The notes: generated from the letters alone by a model not told the origin. Shown: positions 17,401 through 29,821, counted from the first letter of the stretch. The stretch is 64,000 nucleotides of DNA from Axinella damicornis (GCA_963931865.1 OZ007506.1:2724926-2788925), one strand, 5' to 3'. Numbers and translations: made by a program.

Positions 17401-20209
17401 GGTTGTATTATTCGTCCAGTTGTGTCTGTGTGAAATTCTTGTAGCTAGCTATATGGCGGTTTTAAATTACACAGTCATAAGCCTCAAAATCAAACCCGCT
17501 CCCTCCAAAGTCCAAACCCCACAGTCAGCCATAGCTACACATGCATGCAATATATAGCTAATACCTCAACATGTAGCTATACTCAACAGAAAACAACCAG
17601 TGTAGTGTCTGCGGGTAGCATGGGTTAAGATCAGTTAGTAGACATTCTCAGACTCTCCTCCACAGATCAACATCTTCCTGCACTACTGGGTTACCCTGGT
17701 AAAGCTGTTGGTGCAAAGACTCTCACAGTGGAACAGATAGAACTGCTCACTCATGCACTCACATGTAAGTTTAGGATTGATCGTGACCAAGCATGCCAGC
17801 AAAACTTATTGCATGCTTGTAACATTCCTGTATGCTTGTCTAGCAATGGTCATAGGACTTTGATATCTGAACAGTGATGAGAACTCATCAAAGTTCGAAA
17901 GTTCAACTGTTGTCACCGTCACTGTTCAATAGACTTTTCCGACTTTGAAGTGTCCCACTGCATTCCTGCAGCAATGGCTTAGCTCAGCGAGACCAATCCC
18001 AACTGTGTGTGTAGCCATGCTGTTTGATCATGAGAAGAACTATAGGATGCCGATGGCACACATGAAGTAATAGCTACAATAGCTTTGCTCATCACTGTAA
18101 GTATAGACAGTGTCATGCCGCTCAGAGAATACGAAAATATGAATGTCATACACCCAGGCTAGCTTCGTTCCCAGGCCTTATCACTCCTGTTACAGTACTA
18201 ACCCGCGTTGCAAGCGACAAACGCTGGGGTGAGAAGGCCTGGCAATAATGCTAGCGCTACACTCAAGCCCCTGTTAGTATTTAGTATAACATTCATAGAT
18301 TCAAATAGCTACGTACTAATTGCTACAGACTGTGTAGACCTACATTCTACATCTGGTGTCAGTACACAGTATTCAATTCTTGGCAAACTGTGTGAATGTG
18401 ATCGTCTATCCTAACTGCTGACTTGGCATGCATGTATAAAAAACATCTTTGCGAAATTAATATGTCCATGCAGTACAGGCTTGGGAACAAGGCTAGGGCT
18501 TATAACATGAAAATGCACAGTTGCTATTTCTACTGTCCCTTCCATCTCAATGATTCTTCAGTTGGCCAGGCAAAGTACGTGACCTATGGCACCAGATCTC
18601 TCCATGAGGCTGAGAATGGTGGCGTGGTGAGGAGGGCTCTGGAGAGACACAAAGCAGTGGTGGACCAAGAGGGGGAGGGTCATGAGATAAACAGAGCCAT
18701 CTACACACTCAGATCCTCTCCATCAGATAGGGAGAAAGGTGGGTATAGGCAGCAACTCCTAGCAAGACATCAGATATCTTCAATAGCATCTGGTAGTGAC
18801 TATATCTTCATTCCTTGGCTATATAAGGTTGGTCTCAGAACAAGGCATGCTCGTAAGGGAATAGCTTATGTACCATTTCTGCCATGCTGTTAACTGATAT
18901 GATGCAGGATGAGTACAACTGCATGCACAACTGTTTTGGCCTTAATAAATTATCATGCAGTGTAGTTTAGCACTCCAGGCTGACCAGTAAATGGACACCT
19001 GTTTGCGTGACATGGCTATATACAGCTGTTTCAGCCTAAGTTGGGCCATTGGCGGTCAGTTTAATTAGGCTAACACTAGTACTCCAAGCTGACCAGCTAA
19101 GAAGTTCTCACTACATATGGCTACAGTTGTTCCAGCCTAGTTTGCATGTAGCACCCCAGGCTGACCAGCAGAGAAGTTCTCAAACAGGTGCCTGCCTGAG
19201 TGCAACGTACCGTTTTGGCCTATTAGCTACGTAGACTAGGTACATTCAAACCTGTGCCTAAGGTGCATGCATAGTATTCTCTCACTACACTAATCTTAGC
19301 TATGTACCTGTTTTCTTGACAACACAGCATCAGAATACTACATGGCTGTCTTCGAAAGATCAGTAAGTTGTTTACATGCAAAACTGTGCATGCATGAGTA
19401 CGTGTCAACTGATGCAGATAATTATATCTTCATACACGTTTACTTGTGGTGTATGCTACACTGGCAAGATTCAAGACCTTATTATGCAGCTGTTTCTGCA
19501 GCCAAATGAACGTCCAGGTTTCTGGTTCTGTTACTATAGCAACAAAACCTTGTACCCATTATTTTGTCACCATGGATAGTGTTCGAGATAATATTCAGGA
19601 TTTCCTTACACTGGAGACATGCACCTCCAATGGGAAATCTCAGAGTATTGAAGCTGTAATAAAACACTACATCTGATATGTACTGCAGAATTCAATAATT
19701 CTGCAATAGTACTTATGAATTACCGAGCGCCTGGAAACGAGGCTAGTACTTATGTACACACTTAAGATTCTGATTAACAAACATCTTATGTTCATGGTAT
19801 ATAAGTGCATGCCAAAACTTATTGAGCACACCTGCCAAACCTTGATGATATAATATTATAATACATGCAGCTGTTCATCACCTACATAGCCCATATGCAA
19901 GAACACACTCATCCATACACCTTTCTGTCTTTCACCAAGTAACCCACATGTACACCCACACACCCCACTTCACAGTCCGAAAGGCCAGGTCCATCTGCCA
20001 ATGAGGTGATAGCTCGTGCTATAGCAGAAGGCATTCTCAACGGGGAGGGCATCACTATCCAGAAGCACATCAAGAAGCCGAAGGGAACCACCAAGAAATG
20101 CAGGAGAGTGTTCTCTCGGTATGATGGTATCCCCATGACCATCGCCGCAAAGCAGAAGGTTGTCGGAAAGAAGCAGTTTCATGACAGCCAAAAGAAGCCC
20201 TTTGTTTAA
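14470..20209 (+). CDS. NSUN7: NSUN7-like protein (NOL1/NOP2/Sun RNA methyltransferase family, probably inactive)
   Basis: Ten exons: 14470-14833, 15104-15162, 15495-15971, 16193-16280, 16716-16835, 17240-17380, 17666-17764, 18562-18738, 19328-19362 and 19976-20209. All phases agree, giving 597 residues. The NSUN fold is recognisable from the SAM-binding region (NAGMEAAHIATLIGDRG, about 328-344), a GLHNVQFIQAPF strand, and SHPVDFVLQEG followed by LLTHALTFGQAKYVTYGTRS. These track vertebrate NSUN7 better than other NSUN members, including the ARAIAEGILNG stretch after the core. The two cysteines used for m5C chemistry appear absent: PCS is replaced by PPSS (about 398-401) and TCS by TRS (460-462). 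NSUN7 is linked to sperm motility and enhancer-RNA methylation in mammals. The family call is strong; inactivity is inferred. Confidence 0.85.
18150..18262. repeat. GTTCCCAGGCC/GGCCTGG foldback in NSUN7-like intron
   Basis: Starts CTAGCTTCGTTCCCAGGCCT and ends GGTGAGAAGGCCTGG, with the interior GCGACAAACGCTGGGGTGAG also seen in the element at 6493-6608. Confidence 0.55.
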
Positions 20210-20765
20210 AGTGGACAGTCAAGCTGAAGTAGCTGACTAGCAATTTGCTGCTTATAATTATTGAAATTTGCGAGAGATACATAATAATTATATTGCTGTG
20301 CATATGCAGTGCAAGTCATAAGATTTTTCACTGTAGCTGCACATGCAACTATGATCATCAAATTTACACATAGCTGATAAACAGCGTCTAGTCTGGGCAC
20401 TGTAAGCTAAACCATAATTTTAATATGAGATCTTAAAATTTAATTTTGTCTTTGCCTTGTTCCCATTCCCATGGCCTCCGCCCAGATATTATCTCACAGG
20501 CCCTTTTAATATTACATTTTCTCCACAACTGCGAGATATAATCTGGGTGGAAGCCTTAAGGCTATTTCTGTCCCACACACCCACCATATTTTTCAACACA
20601 ACATAAAATCAGTCCACCATTGGCTCTTCGATTCATGATTGTAGTATTCAAACGCAAAAAATCTCCAATAGACAAAATTAAGTGATGTTCATGGTATTGT
20701 GCATACCTGTGCTATACACCACTCTCGGAATGACAATGGCAACTGTAGTGACTGTATATCTATGG
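20210..20765. other. Convergent intergenic region NSUN7-like / SLC30A9
   Basis: 3' flanks of both genes. AT-rich; no coding exon seen. An AGATATTATCTC...GAGATATAATCTGGG inverted pair occurs at about 20484-20550. Confidence 0.45.
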
Positions 20766-23700
20766 CTATAGTATCTCCAGGTCCACATGTCTGACTTCTG
20801 GTGAGCGTTTCTGGATGGAAAAAAATGGTGTGCATTACCACATGAATTGTCTATACGTGGGTTGACACCTGGCCATTACAATGCTGCTAAGACATGCTAG
20901 CAAGGAAACCACTAACTCTTTAGTATCGGGCCCAGACCCCGGCTCGGATCGCCTCCAGTGTAAGTGATGTGAACTGGGCCTGGGGCTGAGACTAATACCT
21001 TGTTTACACGACACAAAAATAACCGATCCGTGCCCAAGATAACCGAACCGTACCACGCTCGAAACCGTGCCGGCGTGCGTTTACACTACATCAAAAATAA
21101 CCGTGCTGAATCAATTATTGAGGGCGTGATCAAACACATGCGCATCAGTATAAGTGCTCTGCAGCTAGCTAGAGCTAGCTCTATGGCTACCTCGCGTTTG
21201 CGGAAAGTTTCTCGATCTGCTGTTACGATGTATGCGTTCGTTTACAGAACACCGGCAGTCGGAGTAGAAGCCACGCCAGGCTGGGTACGACGTTGTTCAT
21301 TCAACGCAGAGCAAGACAACATGCTGTGCTTGTCATACTTCTTTCTCAGCTATTATTGGCTACTCTGAAAGCACCAAGGAGAGAGTGGGTTCGTCTCAGG
21401 TACGTTGCACACTCAGTAAGTGCTCACTGTGGTCATACGGTCTTCGTTAGGTTCCGGTACTGGATTGAGACCGCTAGCAGAACGGTTCTAACCGTGCTGG
21501 CACGGCACGGTTAGGTGGTCCAACAACGGTTATTCTAGCACGGTTCAGTACAGTTCAGTTAGCGTTTACACGGCAATTTAATAACCGGTTGTTTTGTGTC
21601 GTGTAAACGGGGTATTATACCTTGTTTACACGACACAAAAATAACCGATCCGTGCCCAAGATAACCGAACCGTACCGCGCTCGAAACCGTGCCAGCGTGC
21701 GTTTACACTACATCAAAACTAACCGTGCTGAATCAATTATTGAGGGCGTGATCGAACACGTGCACATCAGTATAAGTGCTCTGCAGCTAGCTAGAGCTAG
21801 CTCTATGGCTACCTCGCGTTTGCGGAAAGTTTCTCGATCTGCTGTTACGATGTATGCGTTCGTTTACAGAAAACCGGCAGTCGGAGTAGAAGCCACGCCA
21901 GGCTCGGTACAACGTTGTTCATTCAACGCAGAGCAAGACAACATGCTGTGCTTGTCATACTTCTTTCTCAGCTATTATTGGCTACTCTGAAAGCACCGAG
22001 GAAAGAATGGGTTCGTCTCAGGTACGTTGTACACTCAGTAAGTGCTCACTGCGGTCATACGGTCTTCGTTAGGTTCCGGTACTGGATTGAGACCGCTAGC
22101 AGAACGGTTCTAACCGTGCTGGCACGGCACGGTTAGGTGGTCCAAGAACGGTTCTTCTAGCACGGTTAAGTACAGTTCAGTTAGCGTTTACACGGCAATT
22201 TAATAACTGTGCCGAACCGTACTAAACCGTGCCAGCACGGTTGTTTTGTGTCGTGTAAACGGGGTATAAACTTTGTGTAGATTGTGGTTTCCTAGCTAGC
22301 ATGTCTTCGTTGGTTTGGGTCTGGGGCCGAGGGTTGCGTGTAAACGCGGAACATGGAATGGAACATGGAATGGAATGTGGAACAGATGTAAAATGTCCTA
22401 ATAAGTGTGTTAATTAAGGTGGGCGTTAATTGTGGCTGGCGCGAGCAAGCCTGCGCATGCAGTAGTCGGCATAGACAGTGAAAGAGTCGAGTCAAGGGAG
22501 ATGGTGGCTGATAACAATCGTCGCGCGAGTGATAACCTGGCTACGCGAGACTACCCGTCACTACAGGTTGTTATGCCCTGGGCCTGGATGGAGAATTTTG
22601 TGTAGTTAACATGCAGTCGACCGATCAGCGAAGTGAAGCAGGGCTATTGTCTTCTGACGAATATTAAAGCACGAGCAGCATCACCAGTGTAAGCTGTATG
22701 AACGTGTACCGTGCTAGTGTTATTGACCTAGCTGTGCTGCTATGATGGCCCGCTCACGCTTATTCGCACTCGAAGACCGTAATTATAGCCCTGCTTCACT
22801 CGGATGGCATAGTCATGTCAGCTAACATCTTGTTGTCTACTGTGAACTTCTCACATCCAGGGCATACAATGGCATACAACCTGCCGGTAGTCTTGCGTGG
22901 CCAGGCGCCTAGGCCGAGCTCTCTCTCTCGCGATATGATTGTCACCACGACCATAGATAATATACCAACCATGACCCACGACCCAACTATGCCATGACCC
23001 GTGTGACTCAACTGCGCAAGACTTCACTCGCGCCAGCTCCAATTAACGCCCACTTTAATTAATACGCTTATTGGACTCATTATGACATTTTACATCCGTT
23101 CCACATTCCATTCCACGTTCCGCGTTTTACATGCAACTGGGGCCGAGACTACAATAACTTCTGCAGAAAATTTTCCCCCCACACTCATGCACCACACTCA
23201 CGCCTCTTACTTTAATTCTGTCTTCAATTCTGTCCACCTCAGAGCCGAGCACATCCACAATCTGCTCTCCATGTTCCAGCAAGAACCTCTCCATCTCACC
23301 CACCGTTGTGAAAACCTGAACCTCCTGAAAACAGAACATCTTGTAATCAAAAGATCGTGTCCCACAAGTGCCCACCCAACCATAAACTTAAATGCCATAA
23401 AACCCGGTCGTCCTGAAAACAAACAACCCGTTCTTATCTCACAAGTGCCCGTCCCATCATACATGAACTGAAATGGAAATGCCGTACAAGATACGTCACT
23501 GCCGCTGTACAAACGTTCACCCAAGTGCACAATCCACATCCCAGTAGGTGCCCGCCAATACTATCGTCATAGATACAAGATCATAAACTTCTATATAATG
23601 GCACAAGTGCCCACCCCATCATACACGCAGCTACTAGTGATAACAAATGGTGTAGAAAAGTAAACCCACACCAGTACATCCCTGCCGCTGCACAAACATT

Positions 23701-26700
23701 CACCCTACCACATCCTGACCATCAATACTATGATCGAGATCACTTATATGTAGGACAAGGGCAACATCAGTGCACAAATTCAGGCTAAACTACCAGAGAG
23801 AGGTCTCCCACCCCTTTGCTAAACTGCAAGAACACTTTGATCTCTGAATACAAATAGGCTATTCCCCCGTCACTTCATACTTTGAGCAACTCTTCCAAAT
23901 CCAGTCTTTTGACGTGGGCCCTTGCAACTTCTCTTCCATCAAAATTCACCTCTGCCTTGAAGCGCACACTGTCAGCACCTGGTTGGCAAACAGTTGGTGA
24001 AGACGGGAGGCAGAGCCTCGTTCTCAACTTCCCCTTGCCAGCAACGTTATTTTTCGTCATGGCACATAGGGGAGCCTGGGAACGAGGCTAAGGCAGAACG
24101 GTCTACAAAGCTGGCCTATCCAAACAAGAGACTTGTCTTTGAGCACTTTATTATATAATGCAGCAAAGCAAGTGATCAAAAGCTGGAGGCTGGACATACA
24201 GACCAAGAATGAGGTACCACAGATCAGTCGCTCACACTAGCTTTCTCATCACAGACCGCTGTTGAAACTTCACTAACTTGCTTGACATAAAGACTTAGTA
24301 CTGAACACACACAAATCTACCACTTACCCATGTCCGTAGCTTTGACATCATGAATGGACCTGCATCAATAATAGAGAGCAGAGAACGGCCGGTAGACAGC
24401 TGTACTTTTTCAGTTACACCAAAATGTTCTGACGTGGCGTACTGATCTAGCCTCGTTCCCAGGCCACGTGGGAGGGCCTGGGAATGAGGCAAGTACTGAT
24501 CATATTTGGTACCCCACGTGATCCTAATGTTGTCCTCACTCAGCAACCAATTCATTGCCTACATCAAGTACTCGCGTACCAGAGATCCCAACGCTACTCA
24601 CCCTGCTACTCATTATCGCGTAGGATCGAATGTGGGTGTGGTCTATGACATGCCATTACGTGTCATACTTGCCCGTCCGTACGTCCGTACCTGATCATGA
24701 TGTCGCTTTCCAGCAGTGCAATGATCTCTTTCAGTCTCTCCGGAGGGATAGACCTGCATACGGTAGAAGACCAGACTGTCAGGAGAGTACGTATTTATAG
24801 GGTATTGCTCACTGATTAACTACATTTAAAAGCCCATTCTTCCATTTCACTCCCACACCAAGCATTACGGTCATCCCTCCAGGTGTGGTACAGTTGGCTG
24901 TTTCTCTTACAGTCATAAACATTGGTGCTCCTCATTCCAAGACCCATCTACCAGTTACATGTGGTATAAAACAGTTCTGAATTTGCATTAATTTTCCCAA
25001 ACTGCAAGCAGTCAAACTGGAGGTGGTACTACAATGTACCTGGGAACGAGACTAGGTGAACTGTGTGGTGCTGTGTAGTGACTTACTGTCCAACAAGGGC
25101 GTTGCTATTCCTGTTGATCAGAAACAAGGCCACGACTCCGAGCAGACCTACGGCAGAGAAGAGGGTGAAGTTCGATTATGGAGCATTATTAAGCGTAGGA
25201 GATTAAGAGGCAGATAATATTTGATGAGAGGGGAGGATAAGGAATGAAGTGAGAGGAGATATCTACATGCTCATGCACACACAGTGATGAAGGTTAGAGA
25301 CCGCTGAAGGAGAGAACTGTCGTCCATGTGTCTATGACTAACGGAAAGTTAGGTGTTTAGGGGGCGGGGACTAGACTAGTGATGCACGACCTTCGTAAAG
25401 GCTGTGGCATCTTTCAGATAAGACAGATTCGGTACAAGATGACACTACTTCTGGACTGAGTGCTAATGCTCTTCACCAGAGACACTATCACACAATTTAA
25501 GGCTGTCATAATGGTCATGCGTTGCTAGTCTAGTCCCGCCCATTTAACACCTGACTTCCGAGACACACTGAGAACCTGACAGCTTAGATGGTAAGCCGTC
25601 CTCAAAGGTCACAATACCTCCAATGGAGATGGATCCAATGGCATCGTAGACAGTGTTGCTGGTGTAGTGTGCGAGTCCCAAGGCAGCAGCAGCGAAGAAG
25701 ACACCTGTCACTGCTGCACTGTCCTCCACCAGCACTGCCACAGCTGAGGGGTCACGACCCCGGAGAACTGGAGAAAGGGAGAGAGGGAGGGAGGGAGTGA
25801 GGAGGGAGAGAGGGAGGGAAGTAGGGAGGGAGAGAGGGAGGGAAGTAGGGAGGGAGGGAGGGTGGGAGGGAGGGAGGGAGGAGGGTGGGGGGAGGGAGGG
25901 AGGAATGGAGAGGGAGGGAGGGAGGAGCACACACACAGTATGTACCATAGTCCTTGAATGTAACTTGTGTTTCTTTGGCACTCTTCTGGACTTGTTTGAT
26001 GGCAGTCCAGAGGGTAGCTGGGGGAGAAGGAGAGGTAAGGGACATTAATGAGAGGAGGACGTGTTCTGGGTGTGCAGGTACTGTACCGTCATGAACATGC
26101 GGGCATGAACATACCTCCCTCAACTATCAGAGAAGCACCCAAAACTGTGAACGCCTGCATTGGACAAAAATTTGAATAGGCAAATATTATTGTCTATGGC
26201 AGGCCGGAATTAAGTGATGGTGGTACTTCCATTCATACAGCACACTAGCTGGATTAAGTGCTCTAATGGGCACTTGTTATGGCCAAGAAGTACTATATAT
26301 AATTTCGTTTAGGGAAGTATACCATTCTGATTAGCTGAACTTACATAATTACATATTTTCAGCTGTACATAAGTGGCATGGAACTGGGACAGGAATGAGG
26401 GTATAGTTTCATGCTCACAGTGGTGAGGTGCTCCAGTACAGGTGGGTGGAGCAGTCCCATGACGCCATGGTAACAGGTGACACCAGCCCCCAGGAAGAAG
26501 ATGCCCACACCACTGATGAGGGAGTAGACATACCTCACGCGTGACCAGCCATAGCTTGGGGGAGGGAAGGGGTGGGCGGGAGAGGGAGGGGAGAGGGAGG
26601 GGAGAAGGAGGGAAGAGGGAGGGGAGATGGAGGGGAGGGGAGAGGGAGGAATTACAGTACACACAATAATAGATAACCTAGGGTAGAGTGAGGAGGACGT

Positions 26701-29700
26701 TCTGTTCATTTGTGTGTGTACATGTGTGTCTGTCCTGTTGGGTGGGAGCGGTTGGTGGGGGAAGGGGATGGTGGGGGGGGAGGGGGGGGGGAGGGGGGGG
26801 GGAGGGGGGGGGAGGGGGGGGGAGGGGGGGGGAGGGGGGAGGGGGGAGGGGAGGGAGGGAGAGGGGAGGGGGGAGGGGGGGAGGGGGGAGGGGAGGGAGG
26901 GAGAGGGGGGAAGGGGGGAGGGGGGGAGGGGGGAGGGGGGAGGGGAGGGAGGGAGAGGGGAGGGGAGGGAGGGAAGAAGGCTGTACGTGTGAAGACTACA
27001 TTGTGATGCTACATGTACATATTGCTTCCACTCACGGGTGGTCAGGGTCCGGCTTCCTAATGGACTGCGCAATCCCAAACGCCAGGAGACACTGCAAGCC
27101 AGAACGAGAGGTGTCACACTTCATGGCTTTGGTCAAAAAATAGGGAACAAGTCCCACAATGCAAAAGGACTACCGTTTGCCATCACCAATGAACATACAT
27201 ACAGCTGCCTACAATTATACTGGTGTGTGCTATGAATATCATTACTAATTACACATGGTTATGATGAAGAAGAAGCCGCCTAGAGTAGCACCCAGGTAGC
27301 CACTGGCAAGTTCTCATGGCAACTAGCATTGCCTGGTCACCTTTCATTGAAAGACCTTTACAAGAAAACGAACTGCCATTTTCGTTGGCATGGCAAAGAC
27401 AAAGACACTAGTCATAATGGATACCAGGATACATTGCATGAGAGGTTACACCTCAGATCCGAAATGAATCTTCCCCCAGTTTATGACTAATTCAGTGGCA
27501 ATTTGTACCCAAGCATTCCTTCCTACAGCTTCCGGAAGTAGAATAACAACTGCCTGTTACCTGCTGCTGTGAAGGAATGCCATACACAAGTGCACGTAAC
27601 CTGGTTAAGGGCGTCCACTAGTGAGTGCACGGCTTCTGACAGCATTGCAGCAGAGCCAGTGTGGAAGTAGGCCAGGAGCTTGAACACAAACACCGCAAAG
27701 TTGCTGTAGAACAGAAAATACTACATAAGCTCAAAACAGCACAGCAGGTCGGGTTCAAACATTTGTCTGAATGCTCAAACTTTGATATCAAGGAAGAACA
27801 ACTCAGCTCTGAAGCTGAGTTGTTTCCACACTGTTGAGTCTGTTGTACTGTCGAGTACATGCTCCACATGTACTGTTGTACAGCTGACAGTATAGTTGGT
27901 AGAGCATTGGCTCTGAAAGCTGATTGTTGTGATGGCCGTGGTTTCAAAATCCCATTCGAGGCAGAAAATGTTTTCTTTCCTGGCTGGAATCAACCGTCTG
28001 ATTCTTGAAACTCTAGATACCAGGTTTACACTATCCAAAAACACACTGAAAGTGTCACTGTTTTTTTTAACATGTTTGTGTTTGTCTGTTGTGTTAGCGA
28101 GTAAACACAGTGGTGTCTGAACAATGGACTACTACATACCTTGCAATGGCATACATCACCACCTTCGCAGAGCCTCTGAGGAATGAGGCCCTCTCCTCCC
28201 GACCACCGAACACCTGCAAAAACGCAAGGTAGGAACTTTTTCTTACTACCTAGATCACAAACTGATTCTGTTTCCCTCAACACATACGTATTTGGCTTAA
28301 GGCCCCAAATTACACTTTCACATCCTGTCTAGGGGACTACACAACAGTTGTTCATGAAAGTGGACGGACGTGAATGGGCAGGACTAAACCACCAACAAGG
28401 ATAGCAGAGAATGGTACATACCCACTGCATGCACCAACTGTACTGCTATGTTTAGTACCGGATATCATTGCAGGTATATAAGATTACGTTAGTACCTGCT
28501 GCTTGGGTCTGTCAATACACAGTTGTAAACAGGGTACATTTGCATGTAAGAGTGCACGATGACATCATCGTCATCGTGGTGAGTGATGTCATCATGCGCT
28601 CTTGCATGCCATATAGGGTATAGCCACAGCCGCGGTTACACTGACATGACAATCTGTGAACCCAGGTGCCACCAGTGCACTATGTTTGATATGCCCTGGA
28701 GTTATTTGTACTTCCCCCTCCCTTCCACAGTTCCACCCTCAATCCTCTCTCAATCCGCCCTCCGTCCTCCTCCTTCCCTCCCTCCTTTCTCCCATCCTCC
28801 TTCCCTCCCTCCTTTCTCCCATCCTCCTTCCCTCCCTCCATAGCTCCCTCCCAGATGTGTGAAAGCCAAGTGATACTGATCAGTGGCTTTTGCTGAGATT
28901 CATCTAAGATGAATCTCATTGGGCATTTGGCAACCTGATGGGCTCCATTCCCCTTCCCCTCCCTCCCCCCCCCCCTCCCTCCCTCCCTCCCTCCCTCTCT
29001 CCCTCCCTCCCCCTCCATCGAGTCCCCCCCCCTCCTACCTCCACATCTCTCTCTTCCCTTGATTTGTCTTTGTTGACTTTCTTCAGGTGAGTAATCAGGG
29101 CACTAAGGCCTGCAGAGACAAACAGGTGATCCGACATGCACATTCAGGTGATCCACATGCTTGCAATCAGGACAACACATGCCGTCCATATGCAACAGTC
29201 TAATCACTACAGCTGTGGCTCTACAATTAGAACAGCACACAGCTAGCTGCTAATCCCTACCATCCTTATACATCCCTTATGCACCTGACACAGGGAGCAG
29301 ATGCTTACTGAATTCAAACAGCTACAACAGTGGAGAACAAATTCCACTGGAAATACGGTCAATTCAGAGTTGACTGCATTCTCGCTATGGGTCCAAATCT
29401 TTATGGTTTTTGTGGAGAGGCTACCTTCCTCCTTTGTTCCTCTGCCTCAGCTTCTGTTCTCCTGCGTTCAAGCTGATGTTCCAGTACCTGCCAGCTGCCC
29501 CACACCTCCAGAGCTCTGTTTGCGAGTGTGTTATGTGTGTGTGTGTTGTGTGAGGTGTGTTTGTGTGTGTATGTATGGGGCGTGGGTGTATGCATTGTGT
29601 GTGTGTGTGTGTGCATGTGGCATGGGTGTGCTCAATGACATTACACACAGACCTACCAGGAGTGTACTATATACTTCCTTACCTTTTCTCCACGTCTGAC

Positions 29701-29778
29701 TTCAAATAGCACAAGATGCTCTTCTCGGAGTCAATGTCTGCACTCCTCACCCTCTTCTTGCTCAGGTCCTGCAGATCT
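20766..29778 (-). CDS. SLC30A9: SLC30A9 (ZnT9) mitochondrial zinc transporter, 5' incomplete
   Basis: Sixteen exons (minus): 29778-29683, 29515-29425, 29109-29039, 28213-28140, 27703-27601, 27091-27036, 26554-26419, 26154-26115, 26017-25946, 25767-25618, 25147-25087, 24753-24691, 24359-24328, 23978-23881, 23324-23211 and 20810-20766. It is a cation-diffusion-facilitator protein; ZnT9 exports zinc from mitochondria. Diagnostic segments are FLRGSAKVV, LSEAVHSLVDALNQ, SLISGVGIFFLGAG, GRDPSAVAVLVEDSAAV, RFKAEVNFDGREV, LGSEVDRIEDRI and the terminal RHVDLEIL. The last exon is only 15 codons and is separated by a 2.4-kb intron full of mobile elements. All phases agree except between exons ending 29425 and starting 29109 (phase 0 to phase 1), where a small exon may be missed. 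The N-terminus lies toward or beyond the assembly gap. Confidence 0.92.
20998..21616. mobile_element. Non-autonomous TIR element, tandem copy 1
   Basis: Termini CCTTGTTTACACGACACAAA and TTTGTGTCGTGTAAACGGGG form TIRs of about 21 bp. Subterminal regions contain many AACCGTGC/GCACGGTT motifs, as in DNA transposons with multiple transposase-binding sites. A roughly 122-codon frame is shared with copy 2, but it has no recognisable transposase domain. Superfamily not assigned. Confidence 0.85.
21617..22268. mobile_element. Non-autonomous TIR element, tandem copy 2
   Basis: Nearly identical to the preceding copy, in the same orientation, joined by only a few bases (TATTATA). It has the same TIRs, plus an extra AACTGTGCCGAACCGTACT block near the right end that copy 1 lacks. 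High identity suggests recent amplification or segmental duplication. Confidence 0.85.
22305..23150. mobile_element. Large foldback element with about 130-bp inverted arms
   Basis: The left arm (GGGGCCGAGGGTTGCGTGTA... to TGGCTGGCGCGAG, about 22320-22445) pairs with the right arm (about 23029-23147). Shared blocks are GTGGGCGTTAATTG, GGAATGGAATGTGGAAC and ATGTAAAATGTC. A nested inverted pair, AGTGAAGCAGGGCTAT / ATAGCCCTGCTTCACT, lies at about 22632 and 22783. No transposase frame seen. Inserted in the last SLC30A9 intron. Confidence 0.8.
24062..24095. repeat. GCCTGGGAACGAGGCTA element end
   Basis: Contains GGGAGCCTGGGAACGAGGCTA, the terminus of the abundant foldback family, next to a coding exon of SLC30A9. 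A paired copy (CTAGCCTCGTTCCCAGGCC ... GGCCTGGGAATGAGGC) lies at about 24448-24490. Confidence 0.6.
25768..25928. repeat. (GGGA)n-rich tract abutting SLC30A9 acceptor
   Basis: Polypurine on the plus strand, hence polypyrimidine in the transcript, starting within a few bases of the exon boundary at 25767. Confidence 0.85.
26555..26982. repeat. GGGGAGG polypurine minisatellite
   Basis: Two blocks (about 26560-26650 and 26757-26975) of GGGAGG/GGGGGGAGG units. The first abuts the acceptor of the SLC30A9 exon starting at 26554. The strand asymmetry is almost complete; long frames across it are artefacts. Confidence 0.9.
27888..27965 (+). repeat. tRNA-derived SINE head
   Basis: TATAGTTGGTAGAGCATTGG resembles a pol III A box, and GGTTTCAAAATCCCATTCG a B box, at tRNA-like spacing, but the cloverleaf is incomplete. 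Most likely a SINE in an SLC30A9 intron. Confidence 0.5.
28556..28614. repeat. GATGACATCATCG foldback
   Basis: CACGATGACATCATCGTC and GTGATGTCATCATGCGCTC form an imperfect palindrome. Related termini (GAGCGCATGATGACATCAT) recur at 41725-41775 and 63559-63622. Confidence 0.65.
28725..29038. repeat. CCTCC-rich tracts downstream of an SLC30A9 donor
   Basis: Two C/T-rich blocks (about 28725-28850 and 28955-29038), G/A-rich in the transcript. They lie immediately after the donor at 29039. Confidence 0.8.
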
Positions 29779-29821
29779 CTAGTGGGAGGGAAGGGAAATC
29801 AGATTCTGGTGTGATCATCTC

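Noticed and set aside
21000..21990. Pair of 122-codon frames as a duplicated gene
   Set aside because: They begin inside the TIR and lie wholly within the repeated non-autonomous elements; no known domain.
26359..27117. 252-codon Pro/Ser/Leu-rich minus frame
   Set aside because: Most of it translates the GGGGAGG tract; only 26419-26554 and 27036-27091 are real SLC30A9 exons, in defined phases.
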